From assembly GCA_022562895.1 (NCBI GenBank), contig JADFOK010000004.1, positions 1 to 64,000 of the forward strand: 64,000 bases of DNA. The letters are read 5' to 3'. Source of the DNA: Bacteroidota bacterium. GTDB lineage: Bacteria; Bacteroidota; Bacteroidia; Flavobacteriales; Flavobacteriaceae. Numbering within the stretch: the first letter of the stretch is position 1; each line of letters starts with the position of its first letter. The notes under the pieces were generated by a model. That model was given only the letters and a program-made list of their open reading frames with translations. It searched no databases and was not told the origin of the DNA. Below are positions 18,588 to 28,472 of the stretch, piece by piece. Made by a program: the position numbers and the translations under genes.

Positions 18588-18595
18588 CAAAGGTA
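18588..18595 (-). promoter_or_regulatory. -7 box of the trpS promoter
   Basis: TACCTTTG on the minus strand, 19 bp before the trpS ATG, is a full TAnnTTTG match. No clear -33 TTG is seen. Confidence 0.5.
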
Positions 18596-18628
18596 ATTTA
18601 TTTAGTTTATTGGTAATATTCAATTTGT

Positions 18629-18636
18629 TATTTTTG
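18629..18636 (+). promoter_or_regulatory. -7 box of the acyltransferase promoter
   Basis: TATTTTTG lies only 8 bp before the ATG at 18645, so the predicted leader is a few nucleotides at most. Confidence 0.5.
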
Positions 18637-18644
18637 ATCTAATT

Positions 18645-19385
18645 ATGAAACTTATTAAAAGCACAGCATTACTATTATACCGTTTATGGTTTTACTTTCT
18701 TATGTTTATTTACATTCTCATTCTTTTCCCGGTTTTGGTCATAAGTATTTTAAAAGAAAGTTGGTATCCTCTCTATTTTAATCTGGCACGGGGTTGGGCT
18801 ATATTTATTCTTTATGGCATGGGATTTTTTCCTGTAATTCAAAGAGAAACTAAATATGTAAAGGGGCAAAGTTATATGTTTGTGTCAAACCATACTTCTA
18901 TGACCGACATTATGCTCATGTTGTATACTGTCAAAAGACCTTTTGTTTTTGTGGGTAAAAAGGAACTAACAAAAATTCCACTTTTTGGGTTTTTTTATAA
19001 ACGAACGTGTATTTTGGTAGACCGTAAAAATCCAAAAAGCAAAAGAGAGGTTTTTGAAATAGCTCAAAATAAAATAGATAAAGGATTTAGCATTTGTATT
19101 TTTCCTGAGGGCGGTGTTCCTGAAGATGAAAGTATGATGTTGGATAGATTCAAGAACGGAGCATTTCGATTAGCAATAGAACATAAAATCCCTATAGCCC
19201 CTATAACATTCCATGACAACAAAAAACGTCTTCCCTACTCTTTTTTTAATGGGGGTCCTGGTAGAATGAGAGTAAAGGTTCATAACGTATTACTAACCAA
19301 ACATTTTTCTTTAAATGATAAAAGAGAATTAAATAAAATTACACGAGAAATCATTTTACAAGAATTGAAGAATCCTACTTTATAG
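18645..19385 (+). CDS. 1-acyl-sn-glycerol-3-phosphate acyltransferase (PlsC family)
   Basis: A 246-residue membrane protein with an N-terminal transmembrane segment (about 9-35), the catalytic HX4D box SNHTSMTDIM, and the acceptor motif FPEGGVPEDES. It is expected to acylate lysophosphatidic acid at the inner membrane during phospholipid synthesis. A second PlsC-family gene is at 45673. The two differ clearly, so one may handle other acyl acceptors. Confidence 0.9.
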   Translation: MKLIKSTALLLYRLWFYFLMFIYILILFPVLVISILKESWYPLYFNLARGWAIFILYGMGFFPVIQRETKYVKGQSYMFVSNHTSMTDIMLMLYTVKRPFVFVGKKELTKIPLFGFFYKRTCILVDRKNPKSKREVFEIAQNKIDKGFSICIFPEGGVPEDESMMLDRFKNGAFRLAIEHKIPIAPITFHDNKKRLPYSFFNGGPGRMRVKVHNVLLTKHFSLNDKRELNKITREIILQELKNPTL

Positions 19386-19397
19386 GGTGTGATAATT

Positions 19398-19432
19398 AAA
19401 AAAACCGCTCTATGGCGTAGAACGGTTTTTTT
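19398..19432. terminator. bidirectional intrinsic terminator
   Basis: AAAAAAACCG (19398-19407) and CGGTTTTTTT (19423-19432) form a 10-bp stem with inner pairing CTCT/AGAA in part. It lies between convergent genes and has T-runs in both directions. Confidence 0.85.
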
Positions 19433-19478
19433 GTAATTAAAGTTTGATATAAACCAAACCCAACCAACTTAACCTAAA

Positions 19479-20984
19479 CTAAAATTTAAAACTCAAACCA
19501 CTGTAAACACCTATATAATAGGGTTTAAAGTCAACAGACGAATCTGTATAAGGATTGAGTTGATATTTAAACATAGGTTCAATATTAAACATTAACTTTT
19601 TTGAAAATTTATAATTTAATCCTACTCCAATATTAGTAGTAATACTTACTGAAGACAAATTATTGGCAGGTCCTAGAACATCTTCAAAATCTCCTGCTTT
19701 TACTGAGACTTCATTATCTCCTAAAAATAATGTGCTTAAACCACCTATTAAACTAAATCCAAATTTTGTATCAACAAGAGCATATTCAATTTCCAGGGGG
19801 ATTTCGTAATAACTTAATTTTTGAATTATTTCTGCTTCCCCGCTGGTGGACTTAGGGGTGATTTCTCCAAACATTCCATTAGAATTTTGTCCTGCAAATG
19901 TTCCTTTATCTACTGCTGTAATTACAATTTCCTTACTGCTACCATAATCTACACTCTTTAATGCAGCAGATACAGGTCCTGTACCCAATTCAATACCGCC
20001 TGTTACATAACTTAAATTAACATTATTTATTCCGGAACGTAAACTTAAACGGTCATTGATATAATAGCTTACTCGTATTCCATAACTGAAATTCACATCT
20101 CCACTTTGAGAGTTATCAGAAAATGTAGGATCTAAAGAAGAGCCTTCACTTAAAGAGCTGTAATACACCGGGGCAAAATTAGGAGTTACTCCCCATTGAT
20201 TTTCAGGTTTGTTCTTAACAGTAACAATTGCCTCTTCTTTATTTTGTTCGTTTATTACATCGATTAAAGAACGCTTATTAGCTTCATCAGGTTTTACAAC
20301 TTCTGAATTCTCTTTGTTTTTTTCTTCAGTATTAGCAACTTCTGCTTTTGTGGCTTCAGAAATTGTAACATCTTTTTTAATAAGAGATTCATTGGTTTTT
20401 TCTGAAGGCTTGCCCTTTTCAGAATTGATAACGATTGGTGTGATTGCGACAACTTCATTTATCCCAGTAGGGTTAACAAGAGCATCTTCTTTTTTAAGTT
20501 TGTTTTTATTGTTTATAATTTTATCTGAAGTTTTCATAACATCATTTTCAAATGTTATATCGGTGTTTAAAGATTCAGATTTTTTTACAAATGCATCATT
20601 TTTCACTTCAATACGATTGGAATTATCTTCCCGATCATTCTTAGTTGCATTTTCATCATCTAAAGCTATTACATCATTGTCAACATTATTTTCTTTTGAT
20701 AAGTCATTAGCCTCTTTATTTTGAATGTCAGGAGTTGAATTCTCCTCGGTAATAGCTGGGGTGTTTTTATTTGAAGAGTTAAAAACAGAAATTCCAACAG
20801 TTAGCAGTAATGCTAAAAGTGCAGCAACACCTCCCAATTTAATCCATAAAGGAATTACTTTTCTGTCCTTATCCTCTTTTTTTAATTGGGCTTGGATTTG
20901 TTTCCAAACTTGTGGGGATGGGGAAGCATCAAAATTTTCGAAGTGTTCCTTAAAAAACCTGTCTATGTGCTTTTTTTCTTTCAT
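19479..20984 (-). CDS. anti-sigma-like protein fused to an outer-membrane beta-barrel domain
   Basis: A 501-residue protein. Residues 1-43 are cytoplasmic and charged (HIDRFFKEHFENFDASPSPQ ...). A single transmembrane helix spans about 45-67 (WIKLGGVAALLALLLTVGIS). A long acidic/Lys-rich low-complexity linker (about 70-265) leads to a C-terminal beta-barrel-like domain ending in Phe (GVYSGLSFKF). It follows the ECF sigma gene by 3 bp, so the N-terminus is probably its anti-sigma region. One chain thus seems to have an inner-membrane anchor and an outer-membrane barrel. Similar gene pairs are common in Flavobacteriia, but the signal sensed is unknown. Confidence 0.75.
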   Translation of the reverse strand: MKEKKHIDRFFKEHFENFDASPSPQVWKQIQAQLKKEDKDRKVIPLWIKLGGVAALLALLLTVGISVFNSSNKNTPAITEENSTPDIQNKEANDLSKENNVDNDVIALDDENATKNDREDNSNRIEVKNDAFVKKSESLNTDITFENDVMKTSDKIINNKNKLKKEDALVNPTGINEVVAITPIVINSEKGKPSEKTNESLIKKDVTISEATKAEVANTEEKNKENSEVVKPDEANKRSLIDVINEQNKEEAIVTVKNKPENQWGVTPNFAPVYYSSLSEGSSLDPTFSDNSQSGDVNFSYGIRVSYYINDRLSLRSGINNVNLSYVTGGIELGTGPVSAALKSVDYGSSKEIVITAVDKGTFAGQNSNGMFGEITPKSTSGEAEIIQKLSYYEIPLEIEYALVDTKFGFSLIGGLSTLFLGDNEVSVKAGDFEDVLGPANNLSSVSITTNIGVGLNYKFSKKLMFNIEPMFKYQLNPYTDSSVDFKPYYIGVYSGLSFKF

Positions 20985-20987
20985 TTA

Positions 20988-21524
20988 TTAGGAACTTGCT
21001 GTGTTGTTATAATCTTCAATCTTTGTTTTTAATATTTTTCGAGCTCTTGCGAGATTCGATTTTGATGTTCCTATAGAGATACCCATTATATCTGAAATTT
21101 CTTTATGTGGATAATCATCTAAAACATACATCGTAAAAACCAATCGATAACGATCGGGTAATTCCTGAATTAAATTCAATAAATAATTCAACGGAATCGT
21201 ACTATCCTCAATTTCAATGTCAATTTCTTCTACGATCTGTTCTTCATTAGATAGATTAAAAACACGTTTTTTGCGATATTTTTGAAGAACCGTATTTACG
21301 GTAATTCGTTTAATCCAACCTTCAAAAGAACCTTTTCCTTTAAATTGCTCAATATTTTTAAAAATAGCAAGAAATGAATCTTGTAAATTATCCTCTGCTT
21401 CGGGATAACTTCGAGAATACTTTAAGCAAATTGAAAATAATATATTTGAATATTTTTTGTATAATTCTTCTTGTGCCTTAGCATTCTGCTTCTTACATTT
21501 TAATATGAGCTCTTCTAAAGTCAA
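20988..21524 (-). CDS. ECF-type RNA polymerase sigma factor
   Basis: A 178-residue sigma-70 family protein with region 2 (about 20-90, including YPEAEDNLQDSFLAIFKNI and KGSFEGWIKRI) and region 4 (about 115-170, including HKEISDIMGISIGTSKSNLARAR). There is no region 1.1 or 3. The adjacent downstream gene encodes its probable membrane-bound regulator, so the pair forms an envelope-sensing module. Confidence 0.92.
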   Translation of the reverse strand: MTLEELILKCKKQNAKAQEELYKKYSNILFSICLKYSRSYPEAEDNLQDSFLAIFKNIEQFKGKGSFEGWIKRITVNTVLQKYRKKRVFNLSNEEQIVEEIDIEIEDSTIPLNYLLNLIQELPDRYRLVFTMYVLDDYPHKEISDIMGISIGTSKSNLARARKILKTKIEDYNNTASS

Positions 21525-21657
21525 ACGTAGTACTGTAAATTATTATTCTAATTGTTGAAAATACTTACACCACAGTAAGTAGGCAACCATAATAATTAAA
21601 GCTTCTACTTTTAGTAGATGCCAAAACGATACATGGGTTGCGTTGGGAGATAAACTA

Positions 21658-22662
21658 TTAGTTGTTTGCTGTTATTGCTTCTTTAATTTTTTGCTCTAAC
21701 TCTTCCATTAATTCCGGATTATCTAATAGAAGATCTTTAACGGCTTCTCTTCCTTGCCCCAATTTGGTGTTATCATAGCTAAACCATGAACCACTTTTCT
21801 TAATTAAATCAAAGCTCACCCCTAAATCAACGATTTCTCCAACCTTAGATATACCCAAACCATACATAATATCAAACTCGGCCAATTTAAAAGGAGGTGC
21901 AACTTTATTTTTTACAACTTTAACACGTGTTTTATTACCTAATACCACGTTATCTGCATTTTTTATTTGAGTAGATCTACGTATATCTAAACGTATCGAA
22001 GCATAAAATTTTAATGCGTTTCCACCCGTTGTGGTTTCAGGATTCCCAAACATAATACCTATTTTTTCACGCAATTGATTTATAAACATAACAGTACACT
22101 TTGTTTTGCTGATAGATGCAGTAAGTTTTCGCAAGGCCTGAGACATTAATCGGGCATGTAACCCCATTTGAGAATCCCCCATTTCACCTTCAATTTCGCT
22201 TCTTGGAGTAAGTGCTGCGACAGAGTCGATAACAATAATATCGATAGCACCACTACGAATTAGATTATCTGTGATTTCAAGTGCTTGTTCACCATTATCG
22301 GGCTGAGAGATGATAAGGTTTTCTATATCGACTCCTAGATTTTCGGCGTAAAATCTATCAAAAGCATGTTCAGCATCAATAAAAGCTGCAATACCACCAT
22401 TTTTTTGAGCTTCAGCGATAGCATGAAGCGCTAATGTTGTTTTACCTGATGATTCTGGGCCATAAATTTCAACAACTCTTCCCCTTGGATATCCTCCCAC
22501 ACCTATAGCCACATCTAGTCCAAGTGAGCCTGTTGGGATTACTTCAATTTCTTGTACTGGGGCATCCCCCATTTTCATTACGGTGCCTTTTCCGTAGATT
22601 TTTTCTAGTTTATCTAGTGTAAGTTTTAATGCTTTTAATTTTGCATCTTTATCGTTAGTCAT
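21658..22662 (-). CDS. recA: recombinase RecA
   Basis: A 334-residue RecA with Walker [10 protein letters not shown] (68-76), Walker [11 protein letters not shown], the L1/L2 loop signatures ([21 protein letters not shown] beginning; [15 protein letters not shown]), and an acidic C-terminus. It catalyses strand exchange and promotes LexA-type self-cleavage where present. Length is normal. With dprA in the same window the organism has key transformation functions, but this does not show competence. Confidence 0.98.
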   Translation of the reverse strand: MTNDKDAKLKALKLTLDKLEKIYGKGTVMKMGDAPVQEIEVIPTGSLGLDVAIGVGGYPRGRVVEIYGPESSGKTTLALHAIAEAQKNGGIAAFIDAEHAFDRFYAENLGVDIENLIISQPDNGEQALEITDNLIRSGAIDIIVIDSVAALTPRSEIEGEMGDSQMGLHARLMSQALRKLTASISKTKCTVMFINQLREKIGIMFGNPETTTGGNALKFYASIRLDIRRSTQIKNADNVVLGNKTRVKVVKNKVAPPFKLAEFDIMYGLGISKVGEIVDLGVSFDLIKKSGSWFSYDNTKLGQGREAVKDLLLDNPELMEELEQKIKEAITANN

Positions 22663-22875
22663 GAATTCAAATTTTATAAGTAAATCTTAATAGGCTAAGG
22701 TACTATTTCTTTACTTGCACTACAAAGGGAAAATAAGAAAAACTAAAAACCGAAAAGCGGGTTTATTAATTAATTAATATCTTTACTCATTATATGGAAG
22801 CTCAAGGGAGTTTCTTTAAAAACATTTTTAATCTTCGTCTCTTTTTGTATTAAAAGAGCTATATATATAGAATTT

Positions 22876-24042
22876 ATGGGCTGTACAAGCTGTACAACGA
22901 GTACCAATGGACAGCCAAGGGGGTGTAGAAACAATGGAACCTGTGGCTCCGATGGTTGTAATAAATTAACAGTATTCGATTGGCTTTCAAATATGTCTCT
23001 TCCCGGAAATATGGAACCCTTTAAAGGGGTAGAAATACGTTTTAAAAACGGGAGAAAACATTTTTATCAAAATTCAGAAACACTCTCTATTAGCATAGGT
23101 GATGTGGTCGCCACCGAGGCTTCCTCTGGTCATGATATAGGTATAGTAACTCTTACCGGCGAACTGGTGAGAATTCAGATGAAAAAGAAAAAAGAAAATA
23201 CTAAAATAAATGAACTTCAAAAAATATATCGAAAAGCCACCCAAAAAGATATAGATATGTGGCAAAAAGTGCGGGCAAATGAAAATGAAATACAGAAACG
23301 TTCTCGTGAAATTGCCATGCACCTAAACTTAAAAATGAAAATTTCTGATATCGAATATCAGGGAGATGGTTCGAAAGCGATTTTTTATTATACAGCCGAG
23401 GAAAGAGTTGATTTTAGACAGTTAATTAAAGATTTTGCACGAGCATTTAACACTCGTATAGAAATGAAACAAATTGGTTTTAGACAGGAGGCTGCACGCC
23501 TTGGAGGTATTGGCTCTTGTGGCCGGGAATTATGTTGTTCTACTTGGTTAACCGATTTTAGATCGGTGAAAACTTCGGCAGCACGTTACCAGCAACTTTC
23601 TTTAAACCCACAAAAACTTGCAGGACAATGCGGGAAATTAAAATGCTGCCTTAACTATGAATTAGACACCTATCTGGAAGCATTGGAAGAGTTTCCTAAA
23701 ATCAATATAAAACTTTCAACAGAAAAAGGGATAGCCTCTTGTCAAAAAATAGATATTTTTAAAGGAATGCTTTGGTATGCTTATGAAAACGGGGGTATGA
23801 ACTGGCATAAACTTTCTGTAGAAAAAGCAAACAACATTATTACTATTAATAAAAAAGGTCAAAAAGTTATTAGTTTAGAAGAATATGTAGAAGAAGAACA
23901 ACTGCCTGACATCAATATATTTAGTAATGTTGTTGGCCAAGATAGCCTTACACGATTTGATGAGCCTAAGTATAAACGCAATAATCGTCACAACAAGAAC
24001 AGAAATAGAAATAAATTCCGAAATAAAAAGCAAAATGCATAA
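22876..24042 (+). CDS. ricT: PSP1-domain protein RicT
   Basis: A 388-residue protein with a Cys-rich N-terminus (GCTSCTTSTNG, GTCGSDGC), a PSP1/RicT core (VVATEASSGHDIGIVTLTG ... GIGSCGRELCCSTWL ... AGQCGKLKCCLNYE) and a basic tail (NRHNKNRNRNKFRNKK). In Bacillus, RicT is part of an Fe-S-containing complex that modulates RNase Y. The conserved Cys cluster is intact here. Its stop overlaps the gldH start by 8 bp, and the order ricT-gldH-PBP1A is typical of Flavobacteriia. Confidence 0.9.
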   Translation: MGCTSCTTSTNGQPRGCRNNGTCGSDGCNKLTVFDWLSNMSLPGNMEPFKGVEIRFKNGRKHFYQNSETLSISIGDVVATEASSGHDIGIVTLTGELVRIQMKKKKENTKINELQKIYRKATQKDIDMWQKVRANENEIQKRSREIAMHLNLKMKISDIEYQGDGSKAIFYYTAEERVDFRQLIKDFARAFNTRIEMKQIGFRQEAARLGGIGSCGRELCCSTWLTDFRSVKTSAARYQQLSLNPQKLAGQCGKLKCCLNYELDTYLEALEEFPKINIKLSTEKGIASCQKIDIFKGMLWYAYENGGMNWHKLSVEKANNIITINKKGQKVISLEEYVEEEQLPDINIFSNVVGQDSLTRFDEPKYKRNNRHNKNRNRNKFRNKKQNA

Positions 24043-24523
24043 TTTTTTTGCCACTTTACTTATAACTTTTTTTTTGGTTTCTTGCGAAAACAATACCGTC
24101 ATAAGTGAAAATAAATCAATGCCTGGTTATTGGAACAAAGATGATATTATTGAGTTTACTTTACCTGAATTAGATTCCCTGAAAAAATACAATTTGTATA
24201 TACATCTACGTAATACAAACGACTATAAATACAATAATATATTTTTAATAGTTTCAATGTATTTTCCTCACGGAAAAACCATTTCAGACACCCTAGAATA
24301 CAAAATGGCTCGCCCCGATGGGTCATGGCTTGGACAGGGAATAGGTAGTATTAAAGAAAATAAATTATGGTATAAAGAAAATGTTTCTTTTTTTGAAAAG
24401 GGAAATTACAAGGTTTCTATAATGCATGCGATACGCAATAACGGAGTTATAGAAGGCGTTACAAATCTTGAAGGGATTACAGATATAGGTTTTAGTGTTG
24501 AGGAATCCATTCAGGAAAAATAA
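24035..24523 (+). CDS. gldH: gliding motility lipoprotein GldH
   Basis: A 162-residue lipoprotein with a signal peptide and lipobox FFLVSC (Cys about residue 17). The mature part contains KMARPDGSWLGQGIGSIKEN and GVTNLEGITDIGFSVE, conserved in GldH of Flavobacterium. The ATG at 24035 is chosen because it begins the lipoprotein signal and overlaps ricT by 8 bp. An in-frame start further upstream would place 36 non-signal residues in front. GldH is required for gliding in F. johnsoniae. Its biochemical role is not settled. Confidence 0.9.
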   Translation: MHNFFATLLITFFLVSCENNTVISENKSMPGYWNKDDIIEFTLPELDSLKKYNLYIHLRNTNDYKYNNIFLIVSMYFPHGKTISDTLEYKMARPDGSWLGQGIGSIKENKLWYKENVSFFEKGNYKVSIMHAIRNNGVIEGVTNLEGITDIGFSVEESIQEK

Positions 24524-24525
24524 GT

Positions 24526-26838
24526 ATGACGAAACAAAAAATAAAGAGAATAAGAAATCGAAGTGAAAGTACAAAACAGCATAAAAAATTGTTTTGGAAA
24601 TTGTTCGTAGCGGGAATTACTTTTATCTTTTTATTATTTTTATTGGCATCGTGGGGTGTTTTCGGCAAATTACCCGACGAAACCAATCTTGAAAATCCAG
24701 AGAAGAATTTAGCTACAGAGATTATAGCCTCAGACGGAAAAACATTGGGTAAATTTTATAAGGAAAATAGAACTCCTGTTCAGTTTGAAGAACTACCTAA
24801 TCACTTAATAAATGCTTTAATTTCAACCGAGGATATTCGGTTTTATGACCATTCGGGGATAGATGCTAAAGGCACACTTAGAGCGGTAGCTTTTTTGGGT
24901 ACAAAAGGTGGAGCTAGTACTATTTCGCAACAATTGGCAAAGTTGTTTTTTACCGAAAATGTATCGCGAAGTAAGCTGGGTAGAGGAACTCAAAAAATCA
25001 AAGAATGGATTATTGCAACACGTTTAGAACGACGATATACTAAAGAGGAAATTCTAACCATGTATTTTAACGAGTATGATTTCTTAAATCAAGCTGTTGG
25101 AATTGAATCAGCTTCTAACATTTATTTTGATAAAAAACCATCCGAATTATCAATTGTAGAATCAGCTATCTTAGTTGGGATGTTTAAAAACTCTGCTTTG
25201 TATAATCCTCTTCGTAACCCTGAGGGAGTAAGAAATAGAAGAAATGTTGTATTAGGACAAATGGCAAAATATGAATTTATTTCAGAAGAATTAAAAGACT
25301 CCTTACAAGCTACTCAACTTGAGATTAATTATACACCACAAGGTCATGATGAGGGGATCGCTACCTACTTTAGAGAATATGTACGGGGTTTTATGCAAGA
25401 TTGGATAAAAGATAACCCAAAGATCGACGGGTCAAATTACAATATATATAGTGATGGACTCAAAATCTACACAACCATTGATTCTAAGATGCAGAAATAT
25501 GCTGAAGATGCTGTAGATGAACATATATCAAATCTTCAAAAAGAATTTGACAGGCAAAATAAAAAAAATAAGACAGCACCTTTTCGGGGTATTACTAAAA
25601 AAGAGATAGAAACTATTTTAAATTCATCAATGCGGCGTTCCGATCGCTGGCGTGAAATGAAAGCGCAAGGGAAAAGTGAAGCAGACATAATTAAAAGTTT
25701 TAATGAAAAAACAATGATGCGAATTTTTTCCTGGGGAGGAAGTATCGATACATTGATGAGTCCAAAAGACTCCATTCGTTACCATAAATCATTTTTACAA
25801 GCCTCTCTTATGTCTATGACCCCGCAAACTGGAGAAGTTAAGGCTTGGGTGGGAGGAATAAATTATAAGCATTACAAATACGATATGGTTAAAAAAGGAA
25901 AACGTCAAACAGGATCGACCTTTAAACCTTTTGTGTATGCTACCGTTATTGATCAAATGCATATGTCACCTTGTGATATGATGCCTAACACTCAATACAC
26001 AATTGAAGCTGGAAAATATGGCTTATTAGAACCCTGGACTCCTAAAAATTCGGGAGAAAAATATGGAGGTATGGTTACTTTAAAACAAGCATTGGCACAA
26101 TCTATAAATACAATTACAGCAAGATTAATAGACAGAGTAGGCCCAAGACCTGTGATAGATTTAATAGATAAGATGGGAATTGAAACAAAGGATATTCCCG
26201 AAGTACCCTCAATTGCATTAGGAACAGCAGACATTTCCCTTTTTGAAATGGTAGGCGCCTATAGTGCATTTGCTAATGAAGGAGTATACATAAAGCCCAT
26301 ATTAATTTTAAGAATTGAAGATAAAAACGGAACAATCCTATATCAAAATGTACCCAAAACCAAAGACGTAATAAGTAAAGAAGCAGCCTATGTTACGATA
26401 AGCCTCATGGAAGGAGTTACACAATCTGGTTCAGGTTCTAGATTAAGAGGTACATGGAGGAAAGAATTTCCCGTATATAAGAAAGTTGTAACAAGGTACC
26501 CCTATGATTTTAAAAACCCAATAGCAGGTAAAACAGGTACTACACAAAACAATAGTGATGGTTGGTTTATGGGCATAGTTCCTAATTTGGTAACCGGAGT
26601 ATGGGTAGGAGGAGAAGATCGTGCCACTCATTTTTCAAGGACTGAATATGGTCAAGGCGCTACCATGGCTTTACCTATTTGGGGAATTTACATGCTTAAA
26701 TGTTATGAGAACGAGGAACTGAACATTTCCAAAGAAGAATTTAATAAACCAACTAATCTATCTATAGAAACAGATTGTATAAAATGGCGAGAAAATATTG
26801 ATATTGAAGACGAAATCCCTAGTGAATTCGATTTGTAA
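24526..26838 (+). CDS. penicillin-binding protein 1A (bifunctional PG synthase)
   Basis: A 770-residue class A PBP with an N-terminal transmembrane helix (about 24-45). The GT51 transglycosylase domain has EDIRFYDHSGID, GGASTISQQLAK and RRYTKEEILTMYFNEY. The transpeptidase domain has catalytic S464-T-F-K467 (in TGSTFKPF), S526-I-N528 and K669-T-G-T-T. It polymerises and cross-links peptidoglycan. It starts 2 bp after gldH and is clearly in its operon. Confidence 0.95.
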   Translation: MTKQKIKRIRNRSESTKQHKKLFWKLFVAGITFIFLLFLLASWGVFGKLPDETNLENPEKNLATEIIASDGKTLGKFYKENRTPVQFEELPNHLINALISTEDIRFYDHSGIDAKGTLRAVAFLGTKGGASTISQQLAKLFFTENVSRSKLGRGTQKIKEWIIATRLERRYTKEEILTMYFNEYDFLNQAVGIESASNIYFDKKPSELSIVESAILVGMFKNSALYNPLRNPEGVRNRRNVVLGQMAKYEFISEELKDSLQATQLEINYTPQGHDEGIATYFREYVRGFMQDWIKDNPKIDGSNYNIYSDGLKIYTTIDSKMQKYAEDAVDEHISNLQKEFDRQNKKNKTAPFRGITKKEIETILNSSMRRSDRWREMKAQGKSEADIIKSFNEKTMMRIFSWGGSIDTLMSPKDSIRYHKSFLQASLMSMTPQTGEVKAWVGGINYKHYKYDMVKKGKRQTGSTFKPFVYATVIDQMHMSPCDMMPNTQYTIEAGKYGLLEPWTPKNSGEKYGGMVTLKQALAQSINTITARLIDRVGPRPVIDLIDKMGIETKDIPEVPSIALGTADISLFEMVGAYSAFANEGVYIKPILILRIEDKNGTILYQNVPKTKDVISKEAAYVTISLMEGVTQSGSGSRLRGTWRKEFPVYKKVVTRYPYDFKNPIAGKTGTTQNNSDGWFMGIVPNLVTGVWVGGEDRATHFSRTEYGQGATMALPIWGIYMLKCYENEELNISKEEFNKPTNLSIETDCIKWRENIDIEDEIPSEFDL

Positions 26839-26921
26839 TAGATAAATTCTTTTAGAAATATTTCTCTTTTCTTTGGAAGTGATTGTGTCTCAATTTTTGT
26901 ATTTTTCTAAAAATATTATGT

Positions 26922-27623
26922 ATGATTAATAAAACGGTTTCTAATGTACAGGAAGCTTGCCTTGGTGTAAAAGACGGTATGACATTTATGCTGGGAGGGT
27001 TTGGACTAAGCGGTATTCCTGAAAATTCCATAGCAGAACTGGTTCGATTAAATGTAAAAAACGTAACCTGTATCTCAAACAATGCCGGGGTGGATGATTT
27101 TGGTTTAGGATTATTACTTCAAAAGAATCAAATAAAAAAAATGATTTCATCTTATGTAGGTGAAAATGCTGAATTTGAAAGGCAAATGTTAAGTGGCGAA
27201 TTACAAGTGGATTTAATTCCACAAGGTACTTTAGCCCAACGATGTTTGGCAGCACAGAGTGGAATCCCAGCATTTTATACACCAGCGGGTTATGGCACCG
27301 AAGTAACCAAAGGGAAAGAAACCAGAGAATTTCATGGGAAATGGCATGTTTTAGAAAAAGCCTTTAAAGCCGATTTTGCTTTTGTTAAAGCATGGAAAGG
27401 GGATGTGGCCGGGAATCTTATTTTTAATGGAAGTGCACGTAATTTCAATCCTAATATGTGTGGTGCAGCAAAAATTACAGTTGCTGAAGTTGAAGAATTG
27501 CTACCTGTAGGTGTCTTAGATCCTAATCAGATACACATACCAGGTATTTTTGTACAACGAATTTTTCAAGGAGATAAATACGAGAAACGAATCGAACAAC
27601 TAACCGTAAGAAAACGAGATTAA
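26922..27623 (+). CDS. scoA: 3-oxoacid CoA-transferase subunit A
   Basis: A 233-residue family I CoA-transferase alpha subunit with the early motif [16 protein letters not shown] and the conserved [20 protein letters not shown] use the ATG at 26922. A longer frame opens at a TTG at 26883, but its extra 13 residues ([12 protein letters not shown]) do not resemble the family. It pairs with the next gene to move CoA from succinyl-CoA to acetoacetate or a similar oxoacid. Confidence 0.93.
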   Translation: MINKTVSNVQEACLGVKDGMTFMLGGFGLSGIPENSIAELVRLNVKNVTCISNNAGVDDFGLGLLLQKNQIKKMISSYVGENAEFERQMLSGELQVDLIPQGTLAQRCLAAQSGIPAFYTPAGYGTEVTKGKETREFHGKWHVLEKAFKADFAFVKAWKGDVAGNLIFNGSARNFNPNMCGAAKITVAEVEELLPVGVLDPNQIHIPGIFVQRIFQGDKYEKRIEQLTVRKRD

Positions 27624-28279
27624 TGGCACTATCTAAGGAACAAATTGCGAAAAGAATTGCAAAAGAAATAAAGAACGGATACTATGTAAATCTAGGAATT
27701 GGTATTCCTACCCTGGTTGCTAATTTTGTTCGTGACGATATCGATGTAGATTTTCAAAGTGAGAATGGAATATTAGGAATGGGACCTTTTCCATATGAAG
27801 GTGAAGAGGACCCCGATCTAATTAATGCTGGCAAACAAACTATTACAACATTACCCGGCGCCTCCTTTTTCGATTCAGCGATGAGTTTTTCAATGATACG
27901 AGGGCAACATGTAGATTTAACCATATTAGGAGCTATGGAGGTTTCGCATAACGGTGATATAGCCAACTGGAAAATACCCGGAAAAATGGTGAAAGGTATG
28001 GGGGGTGCAATGGATTTGGTAGCATCTGCTGATAACATAATTGTTGCTATGATGCATACTAATAAAGCGGGAGAATCCAAATTATTAAAAGAATGTTCAT
28101 TACCTCTAACAGGAGTTAATTGTGTTAAAAAAATAATTACTAACCTTGCAGTATTTGAAGTGCAAAACAATACTTTTAAACTTCTTGAACGAGCTCCTGG
28201 AATAACTATAGAAGAAATAAAAGATGCTACTGAAGGAAACTTAACAGTAGAAGGCGAAATTCCCGAAATGTTACTGTAG
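27623..28279 (+). CDS. scoB: 3-oxoacid CoA-transferase subunit B
   Basis: A 218-residue beta subunit with the catalytic Glu motif SENGILGMGP and GGAMDLV further on. Its ATG overlaps the stop of subunit A (TAATG), which indicates translational coupling of a heteromeric enzyme. The pair links ketone-body or branched-chain catabolism to central metabolism. Confidence 0.94.
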   Translation: MALSKEQIAKRIAKEIKNGYYVNLGIGIPTLVANFVRDDIDVDFQSENGILGMGPFPYEGEEDPDLINAGKQTITTLPGASFFDSAMSFSMIRGQHVDLTILGAMEVSHNGDIANWKIPGKMVKGMGGAMDLVASADNIIVAMMHTNKAGESKLLKECSLPLTGVNCVKKIITNLAVFEVQNNTFKLLERAPGITIEEIKDATEGNLTVEGEIPEMLL

Positions 28280-28301
28280 TTTCTTAGATTTTGTGAATAA
28301 T

Positions 28302-28328
28302 CCAATGTGTTACATTGGTTTTTTTTTA
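28302..28328 (+). terminator. intrinsic terminator of scoAB
   Basis: CCAATGT (28302-28308) and ACATTGG (28312-28318) pair perfectly around a 3-nt loop and are followed by ten T residues. It lies 22 bp after the scoB stop. Confidence 0.85.
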
Positions 28329-28472
28329 TCAAAAAGGTAGGAAATTACTTAGCATTATGTGTTATATGTTAAAATATAGTGTATTATGTCGAAAATAAAT
28401 GCTTTTTGTCGTAGTTATAAAAAAATAATCTTCACATTAGCATTCCCAAACCTAACAAACTTAACCTACATT

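Noticed and set aside
20209..20724. 171-codon Ser/Phe-rich open frame on the plus strand
   Set aside because: It lies opposite the low-complexity Lys/Glu linker of the anti-sigma/barrel gene. Its composition is what the complement of that linker gives, so it is not a gene.
21525..21657. Small open frame reading KVEALIIMVAYLLWCKYFQQ between recA and the sigma gene
   Set aside because: The protein-like stretch has no usable start codon before the hydrophobic part and overlaps the recA end in another frame. It is too weak to call.
27754..28332. 192-codon open frame antisense to the CoA-transferase B gene
   Set aside because: It mirrors a well-conserved enzyme gene, has no promoter or recognisable domain, and starts inside the scoB terminator region. 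It is an antisense shadow.
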